Position numbers and translations under genes: made by a program. DNA of 59,511 nt from Gemmatimonadaceae bacterium (GTDB lineage Bacteria; Gemmatimonadota; Gemmatimonadetes; Gemmatimonadales; Gemmatimonadaceae): positions 1 to 59,511 of the forward strand of contig JACMLX010000265.1 of the NCBI GenBank assembly GCA_014379355.1, given 5' to 3'. Shown piece by piece: positions 52,512-59,511 of this stretch. Each line of letters opens with the position of its first letter. Position 1 is the stretch's first letter. The notes under the pieces were generated by a model. That model had not been told where the DNA came from. It saw only the letters and a program-made list of their open reading frames with translations, and made no database searches.

Positions 52512-54242
52512 TCAGGGTGCGATGAGGCGGGCGATGTTGTCGCTGGTGCGCAGCCAACCGACGCGCGGGCTTTCGATGCCGACGCGGTCGATCCAGCTGA
52601 TCCAGTAGCCCACGCCTTCGCCGGACGTCGCGGCGACGGCGAGCGTCAGGATCTCGGTGTCGGCCGCGCGCAGTTCGCTGCTCCAGTTGCGACCATCCCA
52701 TCGCGAGATGATCCACGTGCGTGCCACCACGCCGGGCGGCAGGGATGCGATCAGGAACGTCGCACCAGTGCGCAGATCGCGTTCCTCGCGCACGACCGGC
52801 GCCGTCAGCGCAACCGTCGGCACCGACAGCCATGGCGACGACGGCACCAGCGCCGGTATCGCATAGGTGTCGCGGATCAGGCGTGACGCAAGCGAGTCGC
52901 GTTGCTCACGCGCATTCGACATGCCCTTCGGCGGCATGAACACCGACATGCTGAAATGCACGTTGCCGGTGGACGCGCCCTGCCGTCGTGTGATGGCGAT
53001 CTGGTTCACGAGTTCGTCGGCAGTCCACACCGGCGTCGTTCCGACACGACTCGTGAAGTTGCCCGGCCACATATGGCGTGCCTTCACGTTCTCGCCGGCC
53101 CACCAGTTGAGCAGCGATGGATATGGCTGACCGTCTTTCGCGATCGGCCAGTAGAGCTGCGGCGTGGCGTAGTCCAACCACCCCTCGCGGAGCCACTTCC
53201 GCGAGTCGCCGTACAACTCCTGAAAACTGTCGAAGCCGCGCACGTCGGCGGGGTAACCCGGACGCCAGATTCCGAACGGGCTGATACCCACCTTGACCCA
53301 TGGCTTCGTCGCTTTCACCTGCGCGTACATCTGCTGCACGAACGTGTTCACGTTCTCGCGACGCCAGTCGTCGACGGCGAGTGTACCGCCCTTCGACGTG
53401 TAGGCGTTGTAGCTGCGATCGTCGGGGAAGGGAATCACCCTGCCGCGATTGTCCCGTTCCTTGTACGGATAGAAGTAGTCGTCGATGTGCACACCATCGA
53501 CGTCGTATCGCTTCACCACATCCACGATCACCGCGATCGACTTCGCGATCACACTCGGCTCGCCCGGATCCATCCACAGATGCGTGCCGTAACGCTTGAC
53601 CGTGGCCGGCCTCGTGACGGCGATGTGTGTCGGGTCGAGCGGGCTCTTGTCGCTCGGGTGACGCGCGCGATATGGATTGAACCAGGCATGCAGTTCGATC
53701 CCGCGCAGGTGTGCCTCGCGGATGGCGAATGCGAGCGGATCCCACGAGGGCGACGGTGCGCGACCCTGCGCGCCGGTGAGGTACACCGACCACGGCTCAA
53801 GCGCCGACGGATACATCGCGTCCGCCGCCGGTCGCACCTGGAACACGATCGCGTTCATGTGCAGTTCCTTCGTGCGATCGAGAATCGCGATCAGCTCGGC
53901 CTGCGATTGCGCCGTGGTCAGGTCGCGACGAGACGGCCAGTCGATGTTGTCCACCGTGGCCACCCATGCGGCGCGAAACTCGCGCGTCACGCTCGGCGGT
54001 GCCGGCAGCGACGCGGCACCGCGCATCGGGATGCCGGTTTCGTTCGGCACCACGACACGCCGAGGATCGACATTTACACCACCAGGCTGCACCGGCTGCG
54101 GGACGCTCTGCACTGGAGGCGCCGGTTGCGGCGTGGGAACCGGAGGAATCGGAACTGGTGCCGGTGTGGGACGCGTGCACGCGGCGAGCAGCGCGGTGAT
54201 GGCAAGCGCGCGGGCGTTGCCGCGAAAGATGGATACAGACAT
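52512..54242 (-). CDS. GH10-like (GHL10) family glycoside-hydrolase lipoprotein
   Basis: A 576-residue lipoprotein (signal ending in LLAAC) with a Pro-rich linker (about 24-55, PTPAPVPIPPVPTPQPAP), then the DUF187/GHL10 TIM barrel: FRAAWVATVDNIDWPSRRDL, AIVFQVRPAADAMYPSALEPWS, GIELHAWFNPYRARH, VDGVHIDDYFYPY and VGISPFGIWRPGYP. These strands carry the family's conserved Asp and Asn residues. A C-terminal beta domain (about 440-576) follows. Members act on glycans such as poly-N-acetylglucosamine or peptidoglycan; the substrate is not known here. It follows the next gene with only four bases between. Confidence 0.85.
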   Translation of the reverse strand: MSVSIFRGNARALAITALLAACTRPTPAPVPIPPVPTPQPAPPVQSVPQPVQPGGVNVDPRRVVVPNETGIPMRGAASLPAPPSVTREFRAAWVATVDNIDWPSRRDLTTAQSQAELIAILDRTKELHMNAIVFQVRPAADAMYPSALEPWSVYLTGAQGRAPSPSWDPLAFAIREAHLRGIELHAWFNPYRARHPSDKSPLDPTHIAVTRPATVKRYGTHLWMDPGEPSVIAKSIAVIVDVVKRYDVDGVHIDDYFYPYKERDNRGRVIPFPDDRSYNAYTSKGGTLAVDDWRRENVNTFVQQMYAQVKATKPWVKVGISPFGIWRPGYPADVRGFDSFQELYGDSRKWLREGWLDYATPQLYWPIAKDGQPYPSLLNWWAGENVKARHMWPGNFTSRVGTTPVWTADELVNQIAITRRQGASTGNVHFSMSVFMPPKGMSNAREQRDSLASRLIRDTYAIPALVPSSPWLSVPTVALTAPVVREERDLRTGATFLIASLPPGVVARTWIISRWDGRNWSSELRAADTEILTLAVAATSGEGVGYWISWIDRVGIESPRVGWLRTSDNIARLIAP

Positions 54243-54246
54243 GTCG

Positions 54247-54822
54247 TTATTTCGGTGCGGCTGACGGCGCCTTCGGCGGCGGTCCAGCGGTCAGGGCCAG
54301 GCTCACGCGTTCCACCTGATGTGCGTTGTCGCTGAGCAGAATCGCGAGGAGATTGTCGTTCACGAGTACGGTCGGCGTACCCGGCCACATGGTGAGAGTG
54401 TCACCGCGCGGTCGTGCGTGGAGACTGTCGAGCGCGACAAAATCGGCATGTCGCGCAAGGCTGTCACGATATCGGAACGCGTGAATCGTCGCGGTACCGA
54501 TGCGCCATGTCTGACCGGCGATTTTCAGGAACGCAAACCGCACGGTGTCGCCACGCTGCGGAGCCAGTCCTGCGCGCTCGAGTCGATCGAACACCGTGCA
54601 CGCTTCCCAGTGTCCGGTGCCCGGACACGTCGGCAATGGCGCCGGACCAGGAACGGCACTCGGCGCTGCGGATCCGACCCGCGGCGGTTGTCCCTTTTTT
54701 TCTGCGGGTCCGCAGGCGACGAATGCGGCGGTGCCAAGCGCGAGCCAGGCGTACCGCAGTGCCGAACGACTCAGAAGCCGAGGTACGTGCGGACGCGCGG
54801 CTCGATGCGGTCCGGCGTCCAT
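54247..54822 (-). CDS. Lipoprotein of unknown function
   Basis: As written 191 residues, with a lipoprotein signal (ALRYAWLALGTAAFVAC, Cys near 37) after an unusually long n-region. A non-ATG start nearer the signal is possible, because the first dozen residues overlap the SufT-like gene by 52 bases. The mature part begins with a Pro/Ala linker and then a compact beta-rich domain (AGQTWRIGTATIHAFRYRDS, GTPTVLVNDNLLAILLSDN). No family is recognised. It lies between the SufT-like gene and the glycosidase gene in the same direction. Confidence 0.6.
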   Translation of the reverse strand: MDAGPHRAARPHVPRLLSRSALRYAWLALGTAAFVACGPAEKKGQPPRVGSAAPSAVPGPAPLPTCPGTGHWEACTVFDRLERAGLAPQRGDTVRFAFLKIAGQTWRIGTATIHAFRYRDSLARHADFVALDSLHARPRGDTLTMWPGTPTVLVNDNLLAILLSDNAHQVERVSLALTAGPPPKAPSAAPK

Positions 54823-55151
54823 GGCGGTGACCAGATGAGGTTGATCTTCACGTCGCCCACACCGGGCACGGTGCGCAGCTGCTTCTCGGCCTCGCCCATG
54901 ATCTCGGGTCCGGATGGACAGCCGGGCGACGTCAGCGACATGTCGACGTTGATGTCCGCGCCGTCAACCTGAATGTCGTAGATCAGACCGAGATCCACGA
55001 TGTTCAGGTTCAGCTCCGGATCCTTGACGCGCCGCAGCACCAGTTTCGCCTGATCGAGCGTGACTGCGTCGACCGACCCAGCGCTTTCCTCGATATCCGG
55101 CGCGCCGGTGGCGTCGGGACTTGCAGCGGGGAATTCGGACGGCGTCTCCAT
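54771..55151 (-). CDS. MIP18/SufT-like (PaaD family) iron-sulfur maturation protein
   Basis: Starting at METPSEFP (ATG 55151) gives 126 residues. The core VLRRVKDPELNLNIVDLGLIYDIQVDG then SLTSPGCPSGPEIMGEAEKQL with its invariant Cys is that of the MIP18 family, which includes PaaD, SufT and the C-terminal domain of Cia2. SufT helps deliver Fe-S clusters in bacteria with a SUF system. The rest of SUF is at 31534-38299. This gene shares the promoter string CCGAGTAGATT with sufR, which suggests linked regulation, although no palindrome is visible here. Confidence 0.88.
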   Translation of the reverse strand: METPSEFPAASPDATGAPDIEESAGSVDAVTLDQAKLVLRRVKDPELNLNIVDLGLIYDIQVDGADINVDMSLTSPGCPSGPEIMGEAEKQLRTVPGVGDVKINLIWSPPWTPDRIEPRVRTYLGF

Positions 55152-55164
55152 TGGGAGCAATCTA
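55152..55164 (-). promoter_or_regulatory. Leaderless-type -10 (TAGATT-N7-ATG) of the SufT-like gene
   Basis: On the minus strand TAGATT (55164-55159) is followed by seven bases and ATG at 55151. The preceding bases CCGAG are the same as at sufR (CCGAGTAGATT). No -35 like TTGACG is visible. Confidence 0.5.
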
Positions 55165-55215
55165 CTCGGGGACGGGAGCCGACGGGAGAAAATCGGCGAC
55201 ACGGTCGCGACGCCG

Positions 55216-55258
55216 AAGGGGTCAGTGCGCTTGACCTGATCAAGTGCACTGACCCCTT
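55216..55258. repeat. REP-like palindrome
   Basis: AAGGGGTCAGTGCGCTTGA (55216-55234) pairs with TCAAGTGCACTGACCCCTT (55240-55258) at 18 of 19 positions, around a five-base loop. The GGGGTCAGTGCACTT motif recalls the palindromes recognised by REP-associated tyrosine transposases in other phyla. No such transposase is in the window. It lies between the serine hydrolase stop and the SufT-like gene's promoter and may also stop transcription of the former. Confidence 0.65.
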
Positions 55259-55286
55259 CATGACGAAACATTGACCGGAAACGGTC

Positions 55287-56816
55287 TCAGCGACGCTTCT
55301 TCTTCACCGGAGCCTTGGTGCGCGACACGGCCGCACGCTTGCGTGCCGATGCGCTGCTTCGCGAACGAGCTGATGCGCTCCGACGTGCCGACGCGGAGGT
55401 GCTGCGTCCGCGGCGCACAGACACCGCCTTGCCCTTCGCGCGGCTGCGCGAGCTGCTGCTGCACGCGACGCGGCGGGACTTCGAGCTGCGGCCGGCCGAT
55501 CGGCGGGCCAGGGCACGACCGCGACTGACACCGCACGACACACGACGGACGCGCACTTCAGGCGCCGGATTCCAGCCCGTGGCATAATCGGCCCGGAACT
55601 CCGGATCGCCGTCCAGATCAACCGTCATGCCCGGCGCGGTGACGGCCCATGCCGACGCATCGGCGAGATCTGCGCGGATGTCGGAGATGACGCGTTCCGG
55701 ACGACGGGCACGCGACTCGAAGACCCGGTTCGTCAGCAGCACCACGAACATGTCGCGCTCAGGATCGATCCAGATCGACGTTCCGGTGAATCCGGTGTGG
55801 CCGTAGGCGCGCGGCGACATGTATCGCCCGCAGCCGACGCCATTGTGTTCGGCGCATGTGTCCCAGCCAAGCGCCCGCGAACCGGCGACGCGTGCCGTGA
55901 AGCGTTCGACCGTGGAATCGCTGATGATGCGCGTCCCGTTGTACGTGCCCTTGTTCAGCATCATCGTTGCGAACACGGACAGGTCACCGGCGGTGCTGAA
56001 CAGGCCAGCGTGTCCGGCCACTCCACCGAGTGCGTGGGCGTTCTCGTCATGCACATCACCCTGCAGTGAATAGCCGCGGACCGACATCGTCGCCGTCGGC
56101 GCGGTGCGCTCGCGCACGCTGGCCGGCACCCGATACCACGTCTCGCTCATGCCGAGCGGTGTGAACACGCGATCCTGCAGCAGCTCGTCGAGCTTCTTGC
56201 CGCTGACACGCTCGGCGACGAAGCCAAGGATGTCTGCGCCGAGATCGGAGTAGATGTAGCGCGTACCTGGGGCGTACTCGAGCGGCGTGTCGAGCACGAG
56301 TCGCTGCGCATCGGCCGGTGACCAGGCAAGACGCCAGAGATCGCGACCCGCCGGCAGACCGCCGCGGTGCGTCAGCAGGTCACGAATAGTGACGAATTCC
56401 TTGCCACCACCGGTGAATTCCGGAAAGAACGTATGGACCTGATCATCGAGCCTGATCTTGCCCTCGTCATACAGCAGCATGATCGCGGTCGTCGTTCCGA
56501 TGACCTTCGTCAGACTGGCGAGATCGTAGACGGAGCGATCCGGTGAGACGCTCGGCGCCTCGGCAGCCCACGACAGACGTCCGAAGCCCTGTGAGTACAC
56601 CGCAGAGCCACGACGACCGACGACCACGGCGGCGCCAGGAAAGCCACCTTCGGAAATGCCACGGCGCACGACTCGCGTGATGGCATCGAGCCGAAGCGCA
56701 CTCATCTCTACGGTTTCAGGACGCGCCTTCGGCAGGCCGTCGCCTCCAATCCGTGCGGGATTGGCGGGCAGCGCGGCAATGCTGAACGTGATGGCGGTGG
56801 CGAGTCTGACGATCAC
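55287..56816 (-). CDS. Exported serine hydrolase (beta-lactamase / class-C fold) with basic tail
   Basis: GTG 56816, with a GGAG site in front, gives 509 residues; a longer frame to 56912 has a nonsense-like N-tail. Residues 1-20 act as a signal peptide. The catalytic fold has Ser101-XX-Lys104 (DLASLTKV), a YSD motif near 190 (in place of YxN) and an HTG box (GHTGFTG). It resembles class-C beta-lactamases and related esterases or D-aminopeptidases. After about residue 420 comes a tail of nearly 90 residues made mostly of Arg, Ser, Ala and Lys, which is not seen in normal members. Confidence 0.78.
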   Translation of the reverse strand: MIVRLATAITFSIAALPANPARIGGDGLPKARPETVEMSALRLDAITRVVRRGISEGGFPGAAVVVGRRGSAVYSQGFGRLSWAAEAPSVSPDRSVYDLASLTKVIGTTTAIMLLYDEGKIRLDDQVHTFFPEFTGGGKEFVTIRDLLTHRGGLPAGRDLWRLAWSPADAQRLVLDTPLEYAPGTRYIYSDLGADILGFVAERVSGKKLDELLQDRVFTPLGMSETWYRVPASVRERTAPTATMSVRGYSLQGDVHDENAHALGGVAGHAGLFSTAGDLSVFATMMLNKGTYNGTRIISDSTVERFTARVAGSRALGWDTCAEHNGVGCGRYMSPRAYGHTGFTGTSIWIDPERDMFVVLLTNRVFESRARRPERVISDIRADLADASAWAVTAPGMTVDLDGDPEFRADYATGWNPAPEVRVRRVSCGVSRGRALARRSAGRSSKSRRVACSSSSRSRAKGKAVSVRRGRSTSASARRSASARSRSSASARKRAAVSRTKAPVKKKRR

Positions 56817-56933
56817 GGGCACTCCGGAAGTCGCGCTGCGGCAGGACGTGCGAGGACTACTTGCACAAGGATCGGCACGGTCAGTCGCTACCCTGAACGA
56901 TCGATCCAACACTCACCTATGAGACGACGCTGA

Positions 56934-56951
56934 CGGCGGAACGTTCCGCCG
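56934..56951. promoter_or_regulatory. Perfect 18-base palindrome, operator candidate
   Basis: CGGCGGAACGTTCCGCCG is perfectly self-complementary. It lies 118 bases before the serine hydrolase start and about 350 before the sigma gene. GGAAC inside it resembles an ECF -35 but no -10 is spaced correctly. A dimeric repressor site is the simplest reading. Confidence 0.4.
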
Positions 56952-57203
56952 CGACCCGTGGATGCATGCTATGGCGCCCTCCAGAGGGAGTCAAGTGTAG
57001 AGTCTGCAGCGGTTTGCGTGCTCTCACGTGAGCTGACGTCGGAGGGGAGCCGAGGCGCGGCGGCGGTGAATCCTGCCGATCGATGTCTCCGTTGTCCGGC
57101 ATGTCACCTCGCGTCTGGCGGTCGTCGATCACCGGCCGTGCCTGGAGTCCATCGCCGTCGACGCGTGATCAGCCGGCCTGGTCTGTCGTTCGCGGCGACG
57201 CGT

Positions 57204-57229
57204 AAACCTTTCATACCTGCCTGCGTGTC
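57204..57229 (+). promoter_or_regulatory. ECF-type promoter candidate of the sigma operon
   Basis: AAACCTTT (57204-57211) and CGTGTC (57224-57229) are 15 bases apart measured from the AACC core, matching the general ECF pattern of an AAC-containing -35 and CGT-containing -10. It lies about 72 bases before the sigma start, as expected for an autoregulated ECF gene. Confidence 0.5.
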
Positions 57230-57301
57230 CCATGGCCGTGCACAGCATCGCGCCCGTCCCGGCGCCGGTCGCCCTCCCCACCGTTCGTCCGTACCACGCC
57301 G

Positions 57302-57880
57302 TTGACTACCGATGAGGAGTTGATCGCGCGAGCAGTCGCCGGGGACGAGCTGGCGATGCGAGCGCTCTGGGCCGAGCACGCGCCACGGGTCGATGCCGTG
57401 GTGCGGCGACTGGTGCACGACCTGGATGAGGCGGCGGACATCGCACAGGAAGTCTGGATCCAGATCTTCCGGGCGTTGCCGACGTTCCGGGGCGATGCCC
57501 AGTTCTCGACGTGGGCGCACCGGATCGCGGTGAACCGGACGTTGAATGCGTTGCGACGCGCCAGGCGACTGCTCGGCGCACACGAAGAGCTGACGGAGGA
57601 GACGGCGATGGTGGAAGACGATGTCGAGCAACCGTTCGTGCGCGAATCGATCACGCAGGCGCTCGACAAGCTGCCGCGGGGAGCCCGGACCGTGTTCGTG
57701 CTGCACGATGTCGAAGGATTCACGCACGAAGAGATCGCCGGCCAGCTGGGCATCACCACCGGCGGCTCGAAATCGCAGTTGTTCAAGGCGCGGGCGAAGT
57801 TGCGACGCCTGCTCGCGCCGTTGATGGACCACCTGTCCTCACCGACCATGGAAGATGGCTATGCAGCACCTCTCGCCTGA
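57302..57880 (+). CDS. ECF-family RNA polymerase sigma factor
   Basis: A 192-residue sigma factor starting with TTG 57302 (MTTDEELIARAVAGDE). Region 2 is at about 18-90 (LVHDLDEAADIAQEVWIQIFRALPTF, FSTWAHRIAVNRTLNALRR), and region 4 at about 115-175 (ALDKLPRGARTVFVLHDVEG then THEEIAGQLGITTGGSKSQLFKAR). No extra domains are present. It is followed, with a 26-base overlap, by an anti-sigma factor and should direct RNA polymerase to an envelope- or stress-type regulon. Confidence 0.93.
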   Translation: MTTDEELIARAVAGDELAMRALWAEHAPRVDAVVRRLVHDLDEAADIAQEVWIQIFRALPTFRGDAQFSTWAHRIAVNRTLNALRRARRLLGAHEELTEETAMVEDDVEQPFVRESITQALDKLPRGARTVFVLHDVEGFTHEEIAGQLGITTGGSKSQLFKARAKLRRLLAPLMDHLSSPTMEDGYAAPLA

Positions 57881-58661
57881 ACGAATCGCCGCGCTCGTCG
57901 ACGAGCCGGCGACGCACGACGAGCGCACACATTTCGAGCAGTGTGCGCGGTGCCGTGCGGACTTCGTCGCGGTGCGACGGATCGTGGCCGCGGCGGCATC
58001 GGAGCGTGATCGTCCGACCGCACCGCTGCTCTCATGGCAGCAGCTGAGTACCGCGCTACACGTTGACGGGGTGCTGGCGCCGCAGCGTTCAGCACTGGTG
58101 ACGCCGCCGTCCGAGATTCGCCCGATAGCGAGCGCGCCGAGTCTCGCGACACCGTCGAGCACCTCCGGGCACGGGTTCCGCGGCTGGCAGCGCGTGACGG
58201 GTCTGGCGGCTGCGGCGGCGATGCTGATCACGGTCGGTGTGGCCGGGGGTCGCATGACGATGGGTAGCGCGACAGCCTTGGGCGATCCGTCGCCAGCGAT
58301 CGCGGCGGTGCAGCCGGCGGGACCAGTGTCATTGGCCGCACAGTTTCGCACGCCCGACGAGGCGCGTGCCTCGCTGCATTCCGCGGAAGAGGTGTACAGC
58401 GGCGCGCTGCTGTGGCTGGCGGCGCACGACAGTGCCATCGCACCGCGGCAGATCGGCGGTGCGCAGGCGGCGGCATCCGATTATCGCCATCGCCTCGAGG
58501 TGCTGGACGCCGCGATGGCCACGGCGCGTCGCGCCTTGTACGAGGCACCGGATGATCCGGTCATGAATCGCTACTATCTCGCCACGCTCGGTGCCCGTGA
58601 GGTGACCCTGCGTCGCCTGACCACCGTGTTGCCGGCGTCGCAACAGGTGCTGGAGTATTGA
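57855..58661 (+). CDS. Transmembrane anti-sigma factor with zinc-binding domain
   Basis: A 268-residue partner of the sigma factor. The N-terminal ZAS domain has His26-XXX-Cys30-XX-Cys33 (THFEQCARC). A transmembrane segment lies at about 116-132 (GLAAAAAMLITVGVAGG). The extracytoplasmic part has helices with Ala, Arg and Asp (about 170-268) and could sense an envelope signal. ATG 57855 or ATG 57861 could be the start. The stop overlaps the next start by one base. Confidence 0.88.
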   Translation: MAMQHLSPERIAALVDEPATHDERTHFEQCARCRADFVAVRRIVAAAASERDRPTAPLLSWQQLSTALHVDGVLAPQRSALVTPPSEIRPIASAPSLATPSSTSGHGFRGWQRVTGLAAAAAMLITVGVAGGRMTMGSATALGDPSPAIAAVQPAGPVSLAAQFRTPDEARASLHSAEEVYSGALLWLAAHDSAIAPRQIGGAQAAASDYRHRLEVLDAAMATARRALYEAPDDPVMNRYYLATLGAREVTLRRLTTVLPASQQVLEY

Positions 58662-59511
58662 TGCTTATCGCACGGGGGACGATGCTGCTGGCCGTGTTGC
58701 TGGCCAGCGCCGCGCCGATGTCGGCGCAGGAAGGCACGAGTGAGGCGGAGGCCCGGTCGCGCGAGCTGTCGAAGCGGATGCGGGTGACACTCGAGCAGCA
58801 GGCGCGCGCGCTGTTGCGCATGCAGCGCGACCTGCAACGGGCGGCGCGTGCGGACTCGCGCGTGCGCGATTCGATCGTGCGTACGACATCGCAGCGCATC
58901 GCCGAACTGGCGACCGAGATCGCGCAGGTGCAGGCTGAGGCGGATCGCGTGCAGACGGCCACCGTGGACGAGGACACGCGTGCACAATTGCTGGCACAGA
59001 TCGCCAGCGCGCGTGCGATGGCGAACGTGACGCGTGCGCTCGCCGGGCAGCAGCGGGCACTGATCTTCAGCACCCGATCGATGCCACGCGGATATCTCGG
59101 CGTCACGTTGTCGGGCGAACAGAACACCGAATTGCGCGATGGCAAGGTGTTCACCGTGTTTCTCTCTCCCGTCGTGATCGCGTCGGTGGAAGCGGGCAGC
59201 CCGGCGGCACAGGCCGGGCTCGAGGCGGGCGATACGATCGTGACGTTCGGCAAGCTCGGTGTGCCGGGGGCGGTGCCGCTGGCCGACGTGATGACGCCGG
59301 GCGAGAAGTTGCCGGTGCGCATCCGGCGGCAGGGCCGCGAACGTCAGGTGACGGTGCAGGTGGCGGCGCGCACCTCGTATTCGTATTCGACGTCGGGGAG
59401 CTACGGCGGTGATGGTCCGACGCGTGTCTGCATCGGTGAAAACTGTTCGGTGACGATCACGGGACAGGCGCGCATCCAGGAGCCACCGGCTGCGACGGCG
59501 CCACCTGCGCC
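58661..59511 (+). CDS. Exported coiled-coil/PDZ-domain protein (cut by the window end)
   Basis: ATG 58661 opens a frame that stays open to the end of the window (283 residues seen). A signal peptide comes first (MLIARGTMLLAVLLASAAPM then SAQ). Residues about 25-125 are a long charged helix, probably coiled-coil (ELSKRMRVTLEQQARALLRM). Residues about 140-235 form a PDZ domain with its YLGVTL carboxylate loop, then VEAGSPAAQAGLEAGDTIV. A Ser/Tyr/Gly linker and a Pro/Ala stretch follow. Its place after sigma and anti-sigma suggests envelope-stress sensing or a proteolysis adaptor. No protease triad is seen in the part present. Confidence 0.75.
   Translation, partial: MLIARGTMLLAVLLASAAPMSAQEGTSEAEARSRELSKRMRVTLEQQARALLRMQRDLQRAARADSRVRDSIVRTTSQRIAELATEIAQVQAEADRVQTATVDEDTRAQLLAQIASARAMANVTRALAGQQRALIFSTRSMPRGYLGVTLSGEQNTELRDGKVFTVFLSPVVIASVEAGSPAAQAGLEAGDTIVTFGKLGVPGAVPLADVMTPGEKLPVRIRRQGRERQVTVQVAARTSYSYSTSGSYGGDGPTRVCIGENCSVTITGQARIQEPPAATAPPA

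Larger units (their letters stand above)
56817..57301. other. Divergent promoter region between serine hydrolase and ECF sigma gene
   Basis: The 485 bases carry no supported gene. The stretch holds the 18-base palindrome at 56934-56951 and the ECF-type promoter at 57204-57229 (both listed separately). Between them I see no other strong structure. The serine hydrolase promoter should lie close to 56850 but is not resolved. Confidence 0.4.

Overview
The window is high-GC bacterial chromosome with a coding style that suggests Gemmatimonadota. The pointers are many Sec-exported proteins whose signal peptides end in AQ-type sites, a TonB-dependent receptor with a carboxypeptidase-like N-domain, a SUF-only Fe-S system and no IscU-type operon. 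This lineage call is inference from style and gene content; no rRNA or other decisive marker is present. I see no phage, insertion sequence, CRISPR array, tRNA or rRNA. Most of the window is housekeeping DNA with a few unusual small genes.

Layout. 172-6781: ribosomal protein L33, a TonB-dependent receptor, a truncated adenylate-forming-enzyme homologue on the minus strand, and an Omp85-like barrel protein. 7199-13346: panD, an AAA-type ATPase, the minus-strand pair pruA-phzF, a lipoprotein and endonuclease IV. 13526-20048: a SWIB-domain protein with a histone-H1-like tail, signal peptidase I, two tandem exported esterases, a membrane protein, an exported M24 peptidase, a long GroES-like protein and a bacilliredoxin. 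20307-31352: an ABC-2 exporter pair, a molybdate/tungstate transporter (modABC), a VTT-domain membrane protein, D-amino-acid aminotransferase, a HAD phosphatase, a GH20 hexosaminidase and a large lipoprotein. 31534-38299: a tightly overlapped minus-strand SUF operon, sufR-B-C-D-U-Rieske-S-U2. 38423-49598: small lipoproteins, an AraC-like regulator, a repeat-peptide lipoprotein, a TPR protein, an FHA protein, an M14 peptidase, MazG, an M23 peptidase, YhbY and a 7Fe ferredoxin. 50084-59511: an alpha/beta hydrolase, RNase D, a GH10-like glycosidase, a SufT-like protein, a serine hydrolase, and an ECF sigma / anti-sigma / PDZ-protein operon cut by the window end.

Three signals recur across the window. 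(1) Long imperfect palindromes with the same build (paired GC-rich arms around a core containing GGAAC) occur eight times. Seven of the eight lie exactly between convergent genes, and two are nested one inside another. (2) At least eight genes have a TANNNT -10-like hexamer ending 6 or 7 bases before the start codon, as expected for leaderless mRNAs (panD, a lipoprotein, modA, dat, a HAD gene, sufR, sufT, rnd; a ninth, an alpha/beta hydrolase, has CAGATT). (3) The SUF operon has a perfect palindrome of the CAAC-N6-GTTG type lying on its -35 region, which suggests autoregulation by SufR.

The most intriguing small locus is 39459-42111. A 97-residue exported lipoprotein carrying three 15-residue repeats (RRPTIPWA core) sits between an AraC-like regulator and a TPR protein without a recognisable DNA-binding domain, an arrangement that invites a signalling hypothesis.
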